The notes beneath the pieces are model-generated. The model was not told the origin of the DNA. It made no database searches and worked only from the letters and a program-made list of their open reading frames with translations. This document shows, piece by piece, positions 60,126-64,000 of a stretch of DNA of 64,000 nt. The DNA is from Isoetes taiwanensis (Eukaryota > Streptophyta > Lycopodiopsida > Isoetales > Isoetaceae), in contig JAJEKV010000036.1 of assembly GCA_021234155.1 (NCBI GenBank), positions 12,041,426 to 12,105,425 on the forward strand, in the 5' to 3' direction. Made by a program: the position numbers and the translations under genes. Numbering within the stretch: the first letter of the stretch is position 1; each line of letters opens with the position of its first letter.

Positions 60126-60705
60126 TTGAAAACAATTGAATGCATTTGCATGGCAGAGCTAACATGTTTTTCTGTTGTTTTTTATGTACTACTTTCCACA
60201 GGTCTCATCCAATACATGTCTTATATCCTTCCTAATGCCATAGAATCGAAAACAAAGAGAAATGGGTGTATAATGGTTTACTCTCTGGCCTCATTTCTCA
60301 AACTAGGCATCTAAGCTGGGTACAAACAAGTCCAATACACTGAATATAGAATAACTTCTTATACAGAACAGACAGGAGAAAAGAGCTAAGAGATGCCACA
60401 CTGTCTACCAGTAAACAAATGCTCTGCACAACTGGATGGATCTTTAGTTCTCTTTTATATGGAGAGAGCTAAAACCAATGACGGCAACACAAAAAGCTCT
60501 GCATTAAAGGTGAAAATGTATAGAAGAAAGGAATAGTGCATGCAGAACCAAGACGATCTCGTTCAAAGGCAAGAAAAGAAGGAAACGGTGTTGGCTCCCG
60601 AAATAAGAAAAAGAAGCAGTAGAGTTTGAGAAAATAAAAAGCCAGAATCAATAAATCCCTTCCCAAATCGATTGCCCAAAATCTGCGCCTTAAGACCCCA
60701 CTTAC

Positions 60706-60740
60706 CAAGAATCTGGGCCGCCATCGCCATCGACGTCCAT
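60706..60740 (-). CDS. possible first coding exon of a minus-strand gene
   Basis: ATG at 60740-60738 gives MDVDGDGGPDSW and then a strong GTAAGT donor (60705-60700). It could be the 5' exon of the decayed WD40 locus or of an unrelated gene. No downstream exon was linked. Confidence 0.3.
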
Positions 60741-61109
60741 CGACGAAAGTTCTGCCACCGCATGAAACGATAGAAGATTGGAGGCCTTTCCCTCCAAAAA
60801 TTACCCACAAAGAAAAGTAGAGGGATGCTTTCGGGTTTTCCATGTCCATATTTGCAAATATTGGATATCATGGGTACCTAGCGATTGATTAATAAAGACA
60901 TGCCAATTGGGACTAAAATTATTTTTACGTGAGATTTTTGTTAGGTAGGCATATGGAAACTATAACATGCATTTTGTGCAGCTTCATACACATCTTTAGA
61001 ATTTGAAGACTGTATAGGTTGGGTAATGTAGAGGAGAGTAGTTTTTAAACTTGGATGCCTGTATATGCATGGTTATATATATCGTCACATTTAAGTTGTT
61101 AAAGATGTA

Positions 61110-61228
61110 TGGGTTCATGGTATTTGGGATGCCATTCTGGCATGTACCGGTGGGGCCCCGCGACCGGCGTTAGCCGGGAGCGGGTCACCGGTACATGCCA
61201 GAATGGCAGACCAAATAGCATGAACCCA
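61110..61228. repeat. near-perfect long hairpin
   Basis: Arms 61110-61152 and 61186-61228, 43 nt each with three mismatches, flank a 33-nt GC-rich loop that itself contains ACCGGC..GCCGGG. The arms begin TGGGTTCATG and meet the loop at GCATGTACCGGTG. This could be a small-RNA precursor or a foldback MITE. Confidence 0.9.
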
Positions 61229-61270
61229 CAATATGGTATTTGGGGAACAAAATTTGTCTGCGCTTGCTTC

Positions 61271-61330
61271 CCCATACGATTTTTGAGGCGCCAGACCATC
61301 CCCATACGATTTTTGAGGCGCCAGACCATC
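61271..61330. repeat. exact 30-bp tandem duplication
   Basis: Two identical units beginning CCCATACGATTTTTGAGGCG and ending CCATC. It lies between the hairpin and the first exon of the recombinase gene. Identity suggests a very recent event. Confidence 0.95.
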
Positions 61331-61346
61331 TTAAGATCCCGCAGGG

Positions 61347-64000
61347 ATGGCGCCAAGCAGAACTTCGCTTCAGGGACGATGTGTAGCCAGTTCTGCAAGT
61401 CTTGGCAACAATTTTGAGTGTTTTGGGATAAAAAGGGCAAAAGCTATGGCACGACAACAAAGGAAGCGAAATGAAGGCAGTTCTGCCATTTTTCTTGCAT
61501 CATTCCGTCTGTGCAAGCTTATTGAAGTTATGTTTGTAAATGTTTTTTCCATTCATTCAGTCTTGCAAGCTTCTGGCGGCTCCAAATCAATGGATTCGTC
61601 TGCAGGTAAGAATCTTGGTAAAACTTGTGGATTCGGCCGCAAATCTTACATGTTTTTTACATTTTTCAGTGACATTTGATGGAAATATGACGGTTCAAGC
61701 AACCTTGCATGCTTCTGGCGGCTCCAAATCAGTGGATTCGAATGCAAGTAGGAGTCTCATGAGTCATTATTGTAGATTCGGCTGCAAGATTTGAGTAAAT
61801 CTCATGTGTTTATGGTTTATAGTGATATTTGACGGAAATATGATGGCCGAAGCAGAGATTATTCAAGAAACAGGTAAAATCACATATATTTTGCAATGTT
61901 CTTGCATGCCTACCAGATTATAGGTTTTCATTTCGTATTTTCTTGTACTTCAAGCAAAAGGTTTGATCATTCTGCTTCGTCCACATTTCAGATTTTCAGC
62001 AAATTAGCTAGAGCTCATAGTTTTTCCTGCATGCAGATATTGCTGAATCCTCTGCTGTTGTTGAAGACAATAATGAAGCTTCATTAGGTATAGATTCTAA
62101 CTGTTACCTTTACCAAAATCCTAATTTCTAGCTTAGAAATGAAATTATTCGGTTTTCTTACTTTTAGGAAATCAATATATGAGTCAATGTTGAAGGAGCA
62201 AGATGCTCTATATATGGACTATATATGGACGTTGAAGAAAGATTAAATGACTTATTCTGATATGTTTAATCCTAGGCTGTGCATCTACTAATATGGCTGT
62301 GACATGGCATATGATGATGTGCCATCTATGCAAATAAGAGCCATGCCATAAAATCATAAATAATGCAAAATTAATTTTCTGATTTTCTGATTCTCATTTT
62401 CTGATTTTCGTGTATGCAGGTGTTGAAAATCAGAATGCTCCGAATGCTCCAATTGGTGCTACAGGTATGTGAAAATAACATGTTTTTATTGTATTTTCAG
62501 CTTTACATGTTTCTTTATGCATATAGGTGTTGTTGACATTGAAGACGGCCCTTCATTTAGTCTTGGTAGTGCAGTTGAGAGAATGGTAGTTGAGAATCTG
62601 GAAGAGGAGGCACATGTTGAGAATCAGGAAGAATGCATGGAGAATCAGGATCAGACCGCAGTTGTTAAGCCTGTTGACCGTCGTTTTGGCAAGAAGCCTT
62701 TGAAGATTCAGGGTTTTAAGGATTTAGATCCAATGTTATTGGAGAAGGTAAATTCCGTGTCTAGTAGTTCATCCGAAACTACTGATAATTGGGCCAGGGG
62801 TCGCTTTGATGGATGGAGATTACATACTGGTTTAACAATTGATAGAAAGATTGAGGAAATTCCGCTTAATGAGTTTGCTGACCAGTTAGAGAGATTCATT
62901 CTCTGCGTACAACGACAAGACGGTACCAGGTTTCCACCCGAGACGTAAGTTCTAACTTTCTGAATTTATTTAGGTTGCAGAATTTAGGTTACCGAATGAT
63001 TTAGGTTTCTGAATTTAGATTTAATTGCAGAATTTAGATTTCTGAATTTAGGTTGCAGAATTTTTTAATAGATTCTAACTTTTTCAATTTATTTAGGTTG
63101 CAGAATTTGTATCGTACATTCAACAGAATTCTGCGGCGTGCCCAAGATCTTCGAATTCTCAATACAAGGCAAGATGAAAAAATTATAGATATTTTCCATG
63201 ATGTGCTATTTGCTAAGGCACGGAAAGCGTTAGAAGTAGCGATGCAGGAATCTGCCGCTGCTGGTAGCATCAGAAAGAGGAAGACTGTTGACATACTAAG
63301 CAGGGCAGATCAGATTAGGATTTTGGCACATCCAATGCATCAGGTTGGAGTTAATACATGTTTGCAGAAGAGGTACGCCTTTTATTGCATGACAAGATTC
63401 CTTATCCGTGGTGGTAAAGAGCTATGCAAGGTTCGTGATTTTCAATTCAATGTTGGAAAAGATTTTGTAAGGGATTATATTGAATACTGTGAGACCACTT
63501 CTAAGAATTGGACATGCACTATAAATAAGTGCAAGACTGAGGATTTTAGGCAGCCAGTCCGTTGTTATGAACCGGATGTTATTAATACTTGGAAGCTTCT
63601 ATTGTCTCATCTTCCAAATTATGAAGTCAAGGATAAAATAGGCGGTAGGTTTATCTTCTTGTCTGCAATTAATCGTCCCAGGTCTAATATATGGTATCAG
63701 ACGAACCATGCATCGCAGAAAGCCATTTCTAATTGGCTGAATGATATGGTCAGCGTTTGTAACATTGAAGGTCATTTCACGAATAAGAGCTGCAGGCATA
63801 CAGCAATTACGCAGATGTCAGTCTCTGGAGTTCCTATAGAGGTTGGTATGGCGATTACAGGGCATAAGAATCCGGAGTCATACAAGAGGTACGACAAAAG
63901 TGGTGTGGTAGCTAAGGCTTCAGCGATGGATGTGTTGTCTAGTGGGAAAAAATATTCTGAGTCTTTTCAAGCTAATGTTGAAAATCTGAATGTTGGTCTG
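61347..64000 (+). CDS. Crypton/DUF3504-type tyrosine recombinase gene, 3' end beyond window
   Basis: Exons with GT-AG borders and matched phase: 61347 (or ATG 61446)-61605, 61670-61747, 61823-61873, 62037-62087, 62420-62464, 62527-62944, 63097->64000. Introns 1-5 are phase 1, intron 6 is phase 2. The N-terminal exons encode an acidic, low-complexity region. Exon 6 holds the N-terminal DNA-binding-like part (WARGRFDGWR, EEIPLNEFADQLERFIL, RQDGTRFPPET). Exon 7 is open for about 300 codons with the catalytic fold: FLIRGGKELCKVRDF (first Arg), NKSCRHTAITQM (HxxR-equivalent Arg), AITGHKNPESYKRYD (His and nucleophile Tyr). This matches eukaryotic DUF3504 recombinases. No stops or shifts. It could be an autonomous Crypton-like element or a domesticated host gene. 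Confidence 0.8.
61562..61857 (+). repeat. tandem duplication of an exon-intron unit in the recombinase gene
   Basis: Copy 1 (61562-61703) and copy 2 (61704-61857) each contain CTTCTGGCGGCTCCAAATCA, GGATTCG, a GT donor, an intron with GATTCGG(C)CGCAA-like sequence, an AG acceptor and TGA(C/T)ATTTGA(T/C)GGAAATATGA. The duplicated coding words are ASGGSKS(M/V)DS and FDGNM. Phase 1 on both sides keeps the frame. Confidence 0.85.

Overview
The window looks like a transposon-saturated stretch of a large land-plant nuclear genome. The evidence is spliceosomal introns with ordinary GT-AG borders, an L1-type plant LINE with a C-terminal zf-RVT domain, Ty3/gypsy elements including a chromovirus, an initiator-Met primer site, CACTA-type DUF4216 sequence, a tRNA-derived SINE head and an MSI1-like WD40 fragment. 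A fern or other non-angiosperm vascular plant is my guess, not something the sequence proves. There is no prokaryotic or organellar gene organisation.

Layout. 1-4.3 kb: a minus-strand Ty3/gypsy remnant (LTR, envelope-like 3' ORF, gag, no pol) that runs into a strand-switching GTGGT/CACCA simple repeat. 4.4-11.1 kb: a nearly full-length but broken LINE with an A-rich tail, bordered by two unrecognised coding-like pieces. 11.1-14.9 kb: a broken basic ORF of unknown family, a SINE head, the likely 3' exons of a host gene, and a second LINE ORF1 fragment.

14.86-55.1 kb: a nest. Its outermost borders share CACAACAA inverted ends flanked by TA, plus ACGTC-rich palindromes, and may be the ends of one very large CACTA-like element. 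Inside it a Ty3/gypsy element (15620-38813, TSD ATCCC) has split a minus-strand terminal exon. The pol of that element is itself interrupted by a chromovirus (20958-32523, TSD ACCGG/ACGG), and its 5' LTR carries a 562-bp MITE. Right of it lie degenerate minus-strand exons, a broken kinase-like gene, a tandem tRNA-like array, an 800-bp purine tract and about eight copies of a 1.1-kb satellite (45.5-55.0 kb).

55.1-61 kb: CACTA transposase C-terminal remnants, an MSI1-like WD40 pseudogene and AT-rich sequence. 61.3-64.0 kb: the most interesting locus, a multi-exon gene with an undamaged Crypton/DUF3504-type tyrosine recombinase domain that runs off the window end. A striking 43-bp-arm hairpin lies just upstream.

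Across about 16.7-55 kb the coding frames are shattered, and differences between repeat copies cluster at CAG/CTG. This may partly be a sequencing artefact at methylated CHG sites, so apparent frameshifts there should be read with caution. Most of the window is dead or nested mobile DNA. The tyrosine recombinase gene, and perhaps the 13.4-14.0 kb exons, are the best candidates for intact genes.
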